A stretch of 64,000 bases of DNA from Propionivibrio hellwigii (GTDB lineage: Bacteria > Pseudomonadota > Gammaproteobacteria > Burkholderiales > Rhodocyclaceae), in assembly GCF_041770905.1 (NCBI RefSeq), contig NZ_JBEUWX010000002.1:372001-436000 (forward strand), written 5' to 3'. The translations under genes and the position numbers were made by a program. Positions 1-8,911 of the stretch are shown here, one piece after another. The notes beneath the pieces were generated by a model. The model saw nothing but the letters and a program-made list of their open reading frames with translations, was not told the origin of the DNA and did no database searches. Positions within the stretch are counted from its first letter, which is position 1, and the number at the start of each line of letters is the position of its first letter.

Positions 1-1
1 G

Positions 2-220
2 CGCGGCCTCGTGCCGCGCTGGAAGCGCCTGCACTATCGCGGCTTCGATCCGCAGGGGCAGCCGATCGAGCGCAGCGTCGAAGGCTTTCACGCGCGAGTC
101 GTACAACACGAGTGCGACCACCTGGACGGCGTGCTTTATCCGATGCGCATGCGCGATCTCTCCCGCCTGGGCTTTGTCGACGTGCTTTTTCCGGGCAGGG
201 AAGAAGCGGCAGGAGAATAA
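2..220 (+). CDS. def: peptide deformylase, C-terminal part (cut by window start)
   Basis: Removes the N-terminal formyl group from nascent proteins in the cytoplasm. Only the last 72 or so residues are inside the window; the frame is open to the left edge. The deformylase motif 3 is clear (QHECDHLDGVLYP), holding the HExxH-type metal-binding histidines and catalytic glutamate. The tail after it (RDLSRLGFVDVLFP and onward) is ordinary for the family. It reads towards glnD, with a repeat-rich gap between them. A second deformylase elsewhere in the genome is possible, so this copy may not be the fmt-linked one. Confidence 0.9.
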   Translation, partial: RGLVPRWKRLHYRGFDPQGQPIERSVEGFHARVVQHECDHLDGVLYPMRMRDLSRLGFVDVLFPGREEAAGE

Positions 221-277
221 GAGCAGAAGGGGAAGGGGGAAGGCGGAATGAACGCCCGTCAGCTCGTAAAATAACCT

Positions 278-889
278 GCCCCGAATCCCGCGTAAAACGG
301 GCATCTCCGGAGGGGCTGCCCGCCAGCCCACTGTTTACGGGCATTTCCGACTCGCCTATCCGCTAGCCCACTATTTACGCGGGTTTCCGGACTACCTGCC
401 GGCAAACGCCCTATTGACGCGGGCTTGCGGCCGACCTATCTAGTGCAACTGCGCATCACATCCAGAACACGCAGATAACACAAATCAACAACGTCGCCGC
501 AAAACGAGCAGCGCGCCTCGTCGCCGTCACTGTCGCCACGAACCACAGCTCTGCAACGCGGCTGCGGGAGAAAGCGGAAGGCAAAGTTTCCGCGAGGCTA
601 AAAATAAGCCTTGGTTTGCCACCGGGACTGCCCCGAAAGCGCGGGAAGGCCGCATTGCTGGTTGAATCGCTGCCGCCGGCCGAAGACCAGTCACAACACC
701 GCCACAGACCTACGACAACACCCGCCACCACGCTTGCCCCGAACCCCGCGTAAAACGGGTATCTCCGGAGGCACTACCCGCTAGCCCACTGTTTACGGGC
801 GTTTCCAGCTTGCCTATCCGCTAGCTCACTATTTACGCGGGTTTCCGGCAACCCTGCCCGCAAACGCCCTATTGACAAGGGCTTCAGAA
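278..889 (+). repeat. composite repeat element, copy 1 (repeat 278-440, segment 441-735, repeat 736-889)
   Basis: Two direct repeats of about 150 bp, close to 90% identical by eye, both beginning GCCCCGAA(T/C)CCCGCGTAAAAC, bracket a segment of about 295 bp. Each repeat is built of modules containing CACTGTTTACGGGC or CACTATTTACGCGGG and can fold into GC-rich hairpins. The whole unit recurs in opposite orientation at 38785-39343. No convincing gene lies in the inner segment; a 91-codon minus-strand frame there has no recognisable motif. Bases 890-1090, between this element and the glnD stop, hold nothing I can identify. Confidence 0.75.
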
Positions 890-1090
890 GCGATCCGGCT
901 GAAACGCCGAAAAGACGCGGAGGATAGGCCGACGGAGCATTCCGCTCTACTGCCGCCGGTCAATCTTGGCGCAGGCAAGCCGCAACGCCGTTTCTGGCGG
1001 TTATCAGGAGGCGGGGAAAGGCGGCGTTGGCCTGCGCGAACGGCATTGGGCTTTTTTGCCGACGCTGGAATTTCTGCTATTTCTGCTGCC

Positions 1091-3676
1091 TCAGCGTTTG
1101 AGCCGGTCAAGCAGTTCGGTTTCCAGCCGGATGCGGTTGGCGCTGTCGGCGATGTCGCCGCCGCTGATCAGGAAGGTATCTTCGACGCGCTCGCCCAGGG
1201 TGGCGATCTTGGCGGTGTGCAGGTTGGCGCCGTGCTCGGCCAGCGTTTCGGCGACCGTGTAGAGCAGGCCGGGGCGGTCGGTGGCCGATACGGAGAGGAT
1301 GAAGGCCTGGCCGTTGTCGTCCGGCTGGATGGCGATGGCCGGCTGGATGGGGAAGTGCCTGACCTGGCGCGACGGGCGCACGGCGGGGGGCGCTTCCGGC
1401 AGCGCATTGCTGGCCAGTTGTGCGGCAAGCTGGTGTTCGATACGCTCAAGCAGCGCGTCGATGCTCATTTCGCGTTCGCTGAAGTCGAGCAGGATGAAGC
1501 TGTCCAGTGCGTAGCCGTGCCGCGTCGTATGTATTTTGGCGTCCATGATGTTGAAGCCGGCGCGGCTGAAGAAGCCGACGATGCGGAGGAACAGATCGTC
1601 GGCATCACGGGTATAGACCGCAATTTCGATGCCGGCGCCGCTATGGTGCCGGCGTGCCTTGACGATGGGCTGCGGGCTGTCGATCCGCCCGTGCAGCAGA
1701 CAGGCGTGCCAGGCGATTTCCGCGGGCGAGTGGCGCAGAAAATAAACGGTATCGAGCTGCGCCCATAGCACTTCGTGCGCCGCATCGGGGATGGATTGTG
1801 CGCGTATCAGGCGTTTGGCTTCGTCCTGCTTTTCCAGAATCCAGCCTTGCCGGGGCGGGAGCTGGCCGCCCGCACGCAGGGCGCGCACGGTCAGGCGATA
1901 GAGTTCTTCGAGCAGTTGGCCTTTCCAGCTATTCCAGACTTTCGGGCTGGTGGCGCGGATGTCGGCGACGGTCAGCAGGTAAAGCGCGGTCAGGCGGCGT
2001 TCGTCGCGCACGGCGGCGGCAAAGCCGGCGATGACGTCGGGGTCGGAGGTGTCCTTTTTCTGGGCTACATTGGACATGAGGAGGTGATCGCGCACCAGCC
2101 AGACGATCAGTTCGCTGTCCGCCGCGTCGAGGCCGTGTTCCTGGCAGAAGGTCTGCGCGTCGGCGGCGCCCAGCGCCGAGTGGTCGCCGCCGCGCCCTTT
2201 GGCAATATCGTGGAAGAGTGCGGCGATGTAGAGCAGCCAGGGCTTGTCGAAGTTGCTGATCAGCTGGCTGCAAAAAGGGTATTCATGCGCAAATTCGCTG
2301 GCGAGAAAGCGCCGGAGGTTGCGCAGGACGAGCAGGGTGTGCTGATCGACGGTGTAGGCGTGAAAAAGGTCGTACTGCATGCGTCCGACAATCTCGCCGA
2401 AATTGGGCAGATAGCGGCCGAGAATGCCGAACTGGTTCATGCGCCGTAGTTCGTGCAGGACGCCATGTTCCTGCCGGAAAAGGGCAAGAAAACGCGCGCG
2501 GTTGCCCGGGTCGGCGCGGAAGCGTTCATCCACCTGGGTGCGGGCGCGCCAGAGTGCGCGGATCATGCGCGCCGTCATGCCGCGCAGGCTGGGGCGCTGC
2601 GCCATGACGAGGAAGGCTTCCAGAATGGCTTCGGGCGAGCGCTTGAAAACGTTTTCGTCAACAACATCGAGAAACTGGTCGGTTTCCTGGAACCAGGCAT
2701 TGATCGGCGAGGGCGGATGCGGCGGGAGGGGAAAAATGGCGGCGCCGATGGTTTGCAGCAGGATGGCGTTGATTTGGGTGACGACTTTGGCTGTCTGGTA
2801 GTACCGCTGCATGAGCTGTTCGCCGGCGCGCAGGGATTGCGTCGTGACAAAACCCATCCGTTCGGCGACGGCGGTCTGGTGATCGAATAGCAGGCGATCT
2901 TCCTGACGCCGGGCAAGCAGGTGCAATTCGATGCGCAGGCGTTGCAGAAAGGCTTCGCGCATTTCCAGGCGGCCTTGTTCCTCGCGGGAGATCAGGCCGT
3001 GTTCCTGCAAGGCTTTCCAATTTTTGCCGAAGCCGGCGGCTTGCGCCAGCCAGAGGATCATTTGCAGGTCGCGCAGGCCGCCGGGGCTTTCCTTGCAGTT
3101 GGGTTCCAGGCTGTACGGCGACTCGTGGTAACGCAGATGGCGTTCCTTCTGTTCCAGGCATTTGCCGTGGAAAAATGCCTGCAGGTTGATCTGTTGCTGG
3201 AAGGCGCGTTGCAGGCGGGCGAACAGGCTAAGGTCACCGGTCAGCAGGCGGGCGTCGATGAGCGCTGTTTGGACGGTCAGGTCGTTGGCCGCTTCCTCCA
3301 GGCATTCTTCAGGCGTGCACACGCTGTGGCCGATGGTCAGGCCGATGTCCCAGAGCAGGCGGATCAGGTGTTCAAGGGTATCGGCCAATGCGGCATCGGG
3401 CGGTTCCGGCAGCAGAAACAGCAGGTCGATGTCGGAATAGGGATAAAGTTGCTCCCGCCCGTAGCCGCCGACGGCAATTAGCGCCAGCGAGGCGGGCATT
3501 TCCAGATCGCGCCAAAGGTCGCATAACACTGCATCGATCCGCTGGCTGCGCGCCTGCAGCAGCGCGGATGAATCGTGGTCGGCGCAAAAGCGCCGGGTGA
3601 TGTCGGCCTGCTCGTCCTGAAGGCGCGCCCGATAGCGTGCCAGCAAGGTGTTGTGCGCCTTGTCGGCAGCGTCCAT
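1091..3676 (-). CDS. glnD: [protein-PII] uridylyltransferase / uridylyl-removing enzyme GlnD
   Basis: Senses glutamine and adds or removes UMP on PII proteins, controlling nitrogen assimilation. The 861 residues match the usual family length. The nucleotidyltransferase motif is at residues 70-84 (GGYGREQLYPYSDIDL, with the paired aspartates D82 and D84). An HD phosphohydrolase domain has H489-D490 in ALFHDIAKGRGGDHS. Two C-terminal ACT domains follow (about 690-760 and 795-861, the second reading RPGLLYTVAETL). It starts 16 bases after the map stop codon on the same strand, so map-glnD is probably an operon, as in many proteobacteria. No disruption seen. Confidence 0.97.
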   Translation of the reverse strand: MDAADKAHNTLLARYRARLQDEQADITRRFCADHDSSALLQARSQRIDAVLCDLWRDLEMPASLALIAVGGYGREQLYPYSDIDLLFLLPEPPDAALADTLEHLIRLLWDIGLTIGHSVCTPEECLEEAANDLTVQTALIDARLLTGDLSLFARLQRAFQQQINLQAFFHGKCLEQKERHLRYHESPYSLEPNCKESPGGLRDLQMILWLAQAAGFGKNWKALQEHGLISREEQGRLEMREAFLQRLRIELHLLARRQEDRLLFDHQTAVAERMGFVTTQSLRAGEQLMQRYYQTAKVVTQINAILLQTIGAAIFPLPPHPPSPINAWFQETDQFLDVVDENVFKRSPEAILEAFLVMAQRPSLRGMTARMIRALWRARTQVDERFRADPGNRARFLALFRQEHGVLHELRRMNQFGILGRYLPNFGEIVGRMQYDLFHAYTVDQHTLLVLRNLRRFLASEFAHEYPFCSQLISNFDKPWLLYIAALFHDIAKGRGGDHSALGAADAQTFCQEHGLDAADSELIVWLVRDHLLMSNVAQKKDTSDPDVIAGFAAAVRDERRLTALYLLTVADIRATSPKVWNSWKGQLLEELYRLTVRALRAGGQLPPRQGWILEKQDEAKRLIRAQSIPDAAHEVLWAQLDTVYFLRHSPAEIAWHACLLHGRIDSPQPIVKARRHHSGAGIEIAVYTRDADDLFLRIVGFFSRAGFNIMDAKIHTTRHGYALDSFILLDFSEREMSIDALLERIEHQLAAQLASNALPEAPPAVRPSRQVRHFPIQPAIAIQPDDNGQAFILSVSATDRPGLLYTVAETLAEHGANLHTAKIATLGERVEDTFLISGGDIADSANRIRLETELLDRLKR

Positions 3677-3692
3677 GGCGGCGATCCCCGTT

Positions 3693-4493
3693 TTATCGGA
3701 TCCAGTCCGGTTTAGGCTGTACGCCCGCCGAGAGCGTTAATACTTCGTAGCCTGTGGCCGTCACGAGCACCGTATGTTCCCATTGCGCCGACAGGCTGTG
3801 ATCTTTGGTGACGATCGTCCAGCCGTCGGCAAGCTGGCGGATGTCGGGCTTGCCGGCATTGACCATCGGTTCGATGGTGAAAATCATGTTTTCTTTCAGC
3901 ATTACGCCGCTGCCCGGCTTGCCGTAATGCAAGACCTGCGGTTCTTCATGAAACGCGGCGCCGACACCGTGGCCGCAGAATTCGCGCACGATGGAAAAGC
4001 CGTTCTTCTCGGCGTGCTGCTGAATGATATGGCCGATATCGCCGAGGCGAGCGCCTGGTCGCACCTGCGTAATGCCCAGCCACATGCATTCAAAGGTGAT
4101 GTCGCACAGCCGCCGCGCCTGGATCGACGCTTCGCCGACGATGAACATGCGGCTGGTGTCGCCGTGGTAGCCGTCCTTGATGGTGGTGATGTCGATGTTA
4201 AGGATGTCGCCGTTCTTGAGTACCTTGTCGCCGGGAATTCCGTGACAGACCTGGTGATTGACGGAAATGCACGTCGCCTTGGGGTAGGGGGGGTAGCCCG
4301 GCGGCTGGTAGTGCAGGCAGGCGGAAATGCTCTGCTGCACGTTGGTCATATATTCGTGGCAGAGCCGATCCAGTTCGCCGGTCGTGATGCCCGGCTTGAT
4401 GAAAGGCGTGATGTAATCGAGCACTTCGGCCGCCAGGCGGCAGGTCACGCGCATTTTGGCGATTTCTTCGGGGGTTTTGAGAATAATGCTCAT
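3693..4493 (-). CDS. map: type I methionine aminopeptidase
   Basis: Removes the initiator methionine from new proteins. The 266-residue length is typical. All five metal ligands are visible: D101 (NIDIT), D112 (HGDTS), H175 (CGHGVG), E208 (FTIEP) and E239 (QWEHT); H80 in NHQVCHG is the conserved substrate-side histidine. It is divergent from rpsB, with about 330 bases between the start codons, and is followed directly by glnD. The map/rpsB-tsf arrangement is common in proteobacteria and supports the call. Confidence 0.97.
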   Translation of the reverse strand: MSIILKTPEEIAKMRVTCRLAAEVLDYITPFIKPGITTGELDRLCHEYMTNVQQSISACLHYQPPGYPPYPKATCISVNHQVCHGIPGDKVLKNGDILNIDITTIKDGYHGDTSRMFIVGEASIQARRLCDITFECMWLGITQVRPGARLGDIGHIIQQHAEKNGFSIVREFCGHGVGAAFHEEPQVLHYGKPGSGVMLKENMIFTIEPMVNAGKPDIRQLADGWTIVTKDHSLSAQWEHTVLVTATGYEVLTLSAGVQPKPDWIR

Positions 4494-4646
4494 GGCTTTG
4501 TCTGATGTTCACAGGGTGGCAATGAAGCGGCGAGCATAAATTAAGGGCGCGGATAGGGCAAATGAATTCCCTTGCGCGCGGTGTGAACGGATGCGTTGTG
4601 GAGAGGCCGGAGAAGTGGTGTAGAAGTGGTGTTCATGTACTGACGA

Positions 4647-4655
4647 TGGTAGAAT
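4647..4655 (+). promoter_or_regulatory. probable extended -10 promoter of rpsB
   Basis: TGGTAGAAT matches an extended -10 element (TGN followed by a TATAAT-like hexamer) about 170 bases before rpsB, leaving a long 5' leader as in other rpsB genes, where S2 represses its own synthesis. No good -35 hexamer is visible. A 10-base direct repeat GAAGTGGTGT lies just upstream (4612-4632). The rest of the 4494-4823 gap shows nothing else I can name. Confidence 0.4.
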
Positions 4656-4823
4656 CCTGCCGATTTTTCCGGCGCAGGCTGGGAAAATAAGTGCGCCGTA
4701 CCGGCGTGCGGGCCAGCCGGCGACGGCTGACCAATTCCGCACATTCGTCCGATCAAGGGTGTCCGGCAATGCCGAGCGTAACAGGACGAATGGAGGTTCA
4801 ACCCTGATACGAAAGAGAAAATC

Positions 4824-5576
4824 ATGTCAATGACAATGCGTCAAATGCTGGAAGCCGGTGTTCACTTCGGCCACCAGACCCGTTTCTGGAACCCCAAGAT
4901 GGCGCCGTATATCTTCGGCGCACGCAGCAAGATCCATATCATCAATCTGGAAAAAACCCTGGTGAAATACAATGAGGCTATGGCCTTCGTGCGTAAGCTC
5001 TCGTCGAACAAGGGAACCATCCTGTTTGTTGGCACCAAGCGCCAGGCACGCGAAATCGTGGCCGAGGAGGCGTCCCGCGCTGAGTCGCCGTTTGTCGAGC
5101 AGCGCTGGCTGGGGGGGATGTTGACCAATTTCAAGACGATCAAGCAATCGATCAAACGCCTCAAAGAAATGGAAGCGTCGGTCGAGGATGGTTCTTTTGA
5201 AAAGTTTGGTAAAAAAGAAGCGCTGATGCATCAGCGCGAACTGGAAAAACTGCACAAGTCGATTGGCGGCATCAAGGAAATGGCGACCTTGCCGGACGCA
5301 CTGTTCGTCATCGACGTCGGCTATCACAAGATTGCCATTACCGAAGCCAACAAACTGGGCATTCCGGTCATTGCCGTTGTGGATACCAACCATTCGCCGG
5401 ACGGCGTGGATTACGTCATTCCAGGCAATGACGATTCGTCGAGCGCCATTCGACTGTACGCACGCGGCGTGGCCGATGCCATCCTGGAGGGACGCAATCA
5501 GTTTATCGAGGAAATCATCGCTGCGACTTCGGAAGACGACTTCGTTGAAGAAACCGTTGAAGAAAACGCTGAGTAA
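4824..5576 (+). CDS. rpsB: 30S ribosomal protein S2
   Basis: Small-subunit protein bridging the head and body of the 30S particle. The 250 residues begin with the family signature MRQMLEAGVHFGHQTRFWNP. Later blocks read LFVGTKRQAREIV and RWLGGMLTNFKTI, and the segment DALFVIDVGYHKIAI...IPVIAVVDTNHSPD is diagnostic. It ends in an acidic tail. It heads the rpsB-tsf-pyrH-frr run and is followed by a strong hairpin before tsf. The preferred start is the ATG at 4824; a second methionine lies two codons later. Confidence 0.98.
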   Translation: MSMTMRQMLEAGVHFGHQTRFWNPKMAPYIFGARSKIHIINLEKTLVKYNEAMAFVRKLSSNKGTILFVGTKRQAREIVAEEASRAESPFVEQRWLGGMLTNFKTIKQSIKRLKEMEASVEDGSFEKFGKKEALMHQRELEKLHKSIGGIKEMATLPDALFVIDVGYHKIAITEANKLGIPVIAVVDTNHSPDGVDYVIPGNDDSSSAIRLYARGVADAILEGRNQFIEEIIAATSEDDFVEETVEENAE

Positions 5577-5664
5577 GTTGTATCGACGATGTTTGGAACG
5601 CAATCGGCTGAATTTTATGGCCGGTTTATGGTGATGGGATTGATTGGTCTGGCGCGATTGAGTC

Positions 5665-5691
5665 GTGCAGGGCGCGCCTTGCGCCCTGCAC
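5665..5691 (+). promoter_or_regulatory. rpsB-tsf intercistronic hairpin
   Basis: A perfect 11-base-pair stem GTGCAGGGCGC / GCGCCCTGCAC with a 5-base loop, 43 bases before the tsf start. There is no T run after it, so it is not a standard terminator. By analogy with rpsB-tsf operons in other bacteria, it may attenuate or process the transcript; that role is inference. Confidence 0.5.
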
Positions 5692-5733
5692 TAAATGAGT
5701 GCAAACCAATATAAGTATGTGGAGAAAATGAAA

Positions 5734-6627
5734 ATGGCGGAAATTACCGCAAGCATGGTGAAAGAACTGCGCGAGAAAACCGACGCGCCGATGATGGAAT
5801 GCAAGAAGGCGTTGAGCGAGGCCGGCGGCGATATGGTCAAAGCGGAAGAAATCCTGCGTATCAAGCTCGGTTCCAAGGTAAACAAGGCGGCGGCACGCGT
5901 GGCGGCGGAAGGTGTCGTTGCCATCAGTATCGTTGATGGCGGCAAAATAGGAGCTATCTTCGAAATCAACTGCGAAACTGATTTCGTCGGCAAGAATGAA
6001 GATTTTCTGGCACTGGCGCAAGGATGTGCCGATCTGGTTGCAACAAAAAATCCTGCTGATATCGCAGCGTTATCGGCCTTGCCGATGGGCGACGGTACAG
6101 TGGAAACGACGCGCGCCGCGCTGGTCGGCAAGATCGGCGAAAACATGACGCTGCGCCGTTTTGCACGCATCGAAGCGAAAGGTCAACTGGCATCTTATAT
6201 TCACGTTGGCGCGAAGATTGGTGTTTTGCTTGATCTCGTCGGCGGTGATGAGCAGCTTGGCCGCGATTTGGCGATGCATATTGCCGCGTCAAAACCGAAA
6301 GCGCTCAATGCTTCGGGTATTCCGGCCGATCTGATCGAGGCTGAGCGCCGTGTTGCCATCGAAAAAGCGAAGGACGCCGGTAAGCCGGAGGCCATGCTGG
6401 AGAAGATTGCCGAGGGTTCGGTACAGAAATTTCTCAAGGAAGTCACCCTGCTCGGGCAGGTTTTCGTCAAGGCTGAAGACGGCAAGCAAACGATCGAGCA
6501 GTTGTTGAAGGCCAAAGGCGCTTCCGTAGCGTCTTTCATCCTTTATGTGGTGGGTGAGGGGCTGGAAAAACGCGTGAATGACTTTGCCGCTGAAGTGGCT
6601 GCTCAGGCAGCGGCTGCGAAAAAATAA
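5734..6627 (+). CDS. tsf: elongation factor Ts
   Basis: Guanine-nucleotide exchange factor for EF-Tu. I chose the ATG at 5734 because it gives the canonical N-terminus MAEITASMVKELREKT and sits 9 bases after GGAG at 5721-5724. An upstream in-frame ATG at 5695 would add 13 unlikely residues. The product is 297 residues. The UBA-like N-terminal domain carries TDAPMMECKKAL, and the core contains ETDFVGKNEDF, the TDFV element that contacts EF-Tu. The C-terminal HVGAKIGVLLDLVGG segment is also typical. Confidence 0.97.
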   Translation: MAEITASMVKELREKTDAPMMECKKALSEAGGDMVKAEEILRIKLGSKVNKAAARVAAEGVVAISIVDGGKIGAIFEINCETDFVGKNEDFLALAQGCADLVATKNPADIAALSALPMGDGTVETTRAALVGKIGENMTLRRFARIEAKGQLASYIHVGAKIGVLLDLVGGDEQLGRDLAMHIAASKPKALNASGIPADLIEAERRVAIEKAKDAGKPEAMLEKIAEGSVQKFLKEVTLLGQVFVKAEDGKQTIEQLLKAKGASVASFILYVVGEGLEKRVNDFAAEVAAQAAAAKK

Positions 6628-6713
6628 CAGCGGCGGGGGCTGCAAGGCCTGTCTAGTTTGCCGCCGATGGGTCATGCAGTTCCGCTTATTCCAAGGTTCA
6701 AGAACGAAGGCCG

Positions 6714-7442
6714 ATGACCATGACTGAAATGAAGCCTAAATACAAGCGCATTCTCCTCAAACTCTCGGGCGAAGCGTTGATGGGGGCGGACGCCTACGGC
6801 ATCAACCGACAGACGATTACCGAAATCGTCGATGAGGTGAAAAGCGTTGTCGATCTGGGCGTTCAGGTCGGCGTGGTGATCGGCGGCGGCAATATTTTCC
6901 GCGGCGTTGCGCCGGCGGCGACGGGGATGGATCGTGCGCAGGCCGATTATATGGGCATGCTGGCCACGGTCATGAATGCGCTGGCGTTGCAGGACGCCAT
7001 GCGTGCCATCGGTATGATGGCGCGCGTACAGTCAGCGCTGATTATCGAACAGGTTGTTGAACCTTATATCCGTGGACGCGCCATTCGTGGCCTGGAGCAG
7101 GGCCGGACGATTATTTTTGCCGGCGGCACGGGCAACCCTTTTTTTACTACCGATACGGCCGCTGCCCTGCGCGGTGCGGAAATCGGCGCGGAAATCGTGC
7201 TTAAGGCGACTAAGGTCGATGGTATTTATTCCGCCGATCCGAAAAAGGATCCGCATGCCGTGCGCTATGACAGGATCAGTTTCGATGAGGTAATCCTCAA
7301 GAATCTGGCGGTCATGGATGCGACGGCTTTTGCCCTGTGCCGCGACCAGAAGCTGCCGATCAATGTATTTTCCCTGCTCAAACCGGGAGCGCTGAAGCGC
7401 ATTGTGCTCGGCGAGCAGGAAGGGACGCTGGTTTATTGCTAA
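6714..7442 (+). CDS. pyrH: UMP kinase
   Basis: Phosphorylates UMP to UDP, using the amino-acid-kinase fold found in bacteria. 242 residues. Motifs in order: RILLKLSGEAL near the N-terminus (phosphate binding), VIGGGNIFRGV, the UMP-binding TVMNALALQDAM region, and IFAGGTGNPFFTTDTAAALR near the middle. It lies between tsf and frr, its standard place. The ATG at 6714 is followed by a second ATG at 6720, so the first two residues are uncertain. Confidence 0.97.
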   Translation: MTMTEMKPKYKRILLKLSGEALMGADAYGINRQTITEIVDEVKSVVDLGVQVGVVIGGGNIFRGVAPAATGMDRAQADYMGMLATVMNALALQDAMRAIGMMARVQSALIIEQVVEPYIRGRAIRGLEQGRTIIFAGGTGNPFFTTDTAAALRGAEIGAEIVLKATKVDGIYSADPKKDPHAVRYDRISFDEVILKNLAVMDATAFALCRDQKLPINVFSLLKPGALKRIVLGEQEGTLVYC

Positions 7443-7452
7443 GGAGACTTCG

Positions 7453-8013
7453 ATGTCGATTGCCGATGTGAAAAAAACGACCGAACACAAGATGCAGAAA
7501 TCTCTTGAGGCGCTCCGTCACGATTTGGCCAAGGTACGTACTGGCCGTGCGCATACGGGCCTGCTTGATCATGTGCAGGTCGACTATTACGGTACGATGA
7601 CACCGATCAACGCCGTAGCCAACGTCACGGTGCTCGATCCGCGTACTTTGGGCGTGCAGGCTTGGGAAAAGGGCATGACTGCCAAGATTGAAAAGGCGAT
7701 CCGCGATTCCGATTTAGGGTTAAATCCAGCGGTGCAGGGTGAGCTGATTCGCGTGCCGATGCCGGCATTGACCGAAGAGCGCCGGCGTGACATGACCAAG
7801 ATCGTGAAGCATGAATGCGAAAGTTCACGGGTTGCTATTCGTAATCTGCGTCGCGACGCTAATGCCGCCCTCAAGGATCTGCTCAAGAAGAAAGAGTGTT
7901 CCGAGGACGAAGAGCGTCGGGCGCAGGATGAGATTCAGAAGTTGACGGACAAATACGTTGCCGAGGTTGACAAGCAGTTTGCGCAAAAAGAGGCGGATTT
8001 GATGGCTATCTAA
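7453..8013 (+). CDS. frr: ribosome recycling factor
   Basis: Splits post-termination ribosomes together with EF-G. The start at 7453 follows AAGGAG at 7441-7446 and gives 186 residues, the usual size. Conserved pieces are LAKVRTGRAHTGLLDHVQVDYYG, the turn with TPINAVANVTVLDPRTLGV, and the long basic helix ERRRDMTKIVKHECE. It follows pyrH by 10 bases, so the two are co-transcribed. Confidence 0.97.
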   Translation: MSIADVKKTTEHKMQKSLEALRHDLAKVRTGRAHTGLLDHVQVDYYGTMTPINAVANVTVLDPRTLGVQAWEKGMTAKIEKAIRDSDLGLNPAVQGELIRVPMPALTEERRRDMTKIVKHECESSRVAIRNLRRDANAALKDLLKKKECSEDEERRAQDEIQKLTDKYVAEVDKQFAQKEADLMAI

Positions 8014-8077
8014 ACATTAGCCTGAAACTGTTTGCCTATATTTTTGTTTTCTCCCTTTCGTCGGCAATGTTGACCTG

Positions 8078-8911
8078 ATGGCTGTTTTTACCAGTTCCAC
8101 GCGCGATATTCCGGTGTCTAGCCGGATACCGAAGCATGTTGCCATCATTATGGATGGCAATGGTCGCTGGGCGAAAAAATATTTTCTGCCGCGCTTTGCC
8201 GGGCATCGACGCGGCGTTGAAACCGTGCGCGAGGCCGTTCGCTTTTGCCTGGAACGCGGCATTGCCTATCTGACGTTGTTTGCCTTCAGCTCGGAGAACT
8301 GGCGGCGTCCGCAGGAAGAGGTCACGCTACTGATGCAGCTTTTCGTCAAGGCGCTGCAGCAGGAAGTTGCCAAGTTGGATGAGAATGGTGTACGTCTCAA
8401 AGTTATTGGTGATCTTTCACGCTTTGACCGGGAGTTGCGCGAGTTAATTGTGATTTCGGAGGAAAAGACGGCAAATAACAACCGCCTTACGCTGACTATC
8501 GCCGCCAATTATGGAGGGCGATGGGATATTTTGCAGGCGATGAACCGTCTGGCGACAGCATTGCCAGAGAAGGCGGGGACATGGGTGGAAGAGGATCTGG
8601 CGCCTTCCTTGTCGATGCATTACGCGCCGGAGCCAGATTTGTTCATCCGCACGGGCGGCGAGGCGCGCATCAGTAATTTTCTCCTGTGGCAGCTGGCGTA
8701 TACCGAATTCTATTTTACTGAGGCACTGTGGCCGGAATTCAATTCGGCGGCGTTTGCGCGGGCAATTGAATCCTATCAGCAGCGCGAACGCCGTTTTGGC
8801 CGTACCAGTGAACAAGTGGCAGAAACCTTGAAAGATCAGGTAGATATGTCAGAAATGGAAGCACTGACAATGCCGGCGTTCATGAGCCGGAAAGCGGGGA
8901 CAGATGCTTAA
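8078..8911 (+). CDS. uppS: undecaprenyl diphosphate synthase (cis-prenyltransferase)
   Basis: Builds the C55 lipid carrier for peptidoglycan and other envelope glycans from IPP and FPP. Catalytic D26 sits in IIMDGNGRWA; later motifs are FAFSSENWRRP and RTGGEARISNFLLWQLAYTE, all diagnostic of the cis-prenyltransferase family. 277 residues is slightly long because of the C-terminal tail after residue 250. The Shine-Dalgarno is weak, but the ATG at 8078 gives the N-terminal STRDIP pattern I expect. Its end overlaps cdsA by 8 bases. Confidence 0.96.
   Translation: MAVFTSSTRDIPVSSRIPKHVAIIMDGNGRWAKKYFLPRFAGHRRGVETVREAVRFCLERGIAYLTLFAFSSENWRRPQEEVTLLMQLFVKALQQEVAKLDENGVRLKVIGDLSRFDRELRELIVISEEKTANNNRLTLTIAANYGGRWDILQAMNRLATALPEKAGTWVEEDLAPSLSMHYAPEPDLFIRTGGEARISNFLLWQLAYTEFYFTEALWPEFNSAAFARAIESYQQRERRFGRTSEQVAETLKDQVDMSEMEALTMPAFMSRKAGTDA

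Noticed and set aside
456..731. 91-codon minus-strand gene inside the composite repeat
   Set aside because: No ribosome site or family; the matching inner segment at 38935-39189 does not preserve the frame convincingly.
872..1768. 298-codon plus-strand frame and several others opposite glnD
   Set aside because: They are antisense shadows of glnD, caused by GC-rich codon bias; they have no motifs or ribosome sites.
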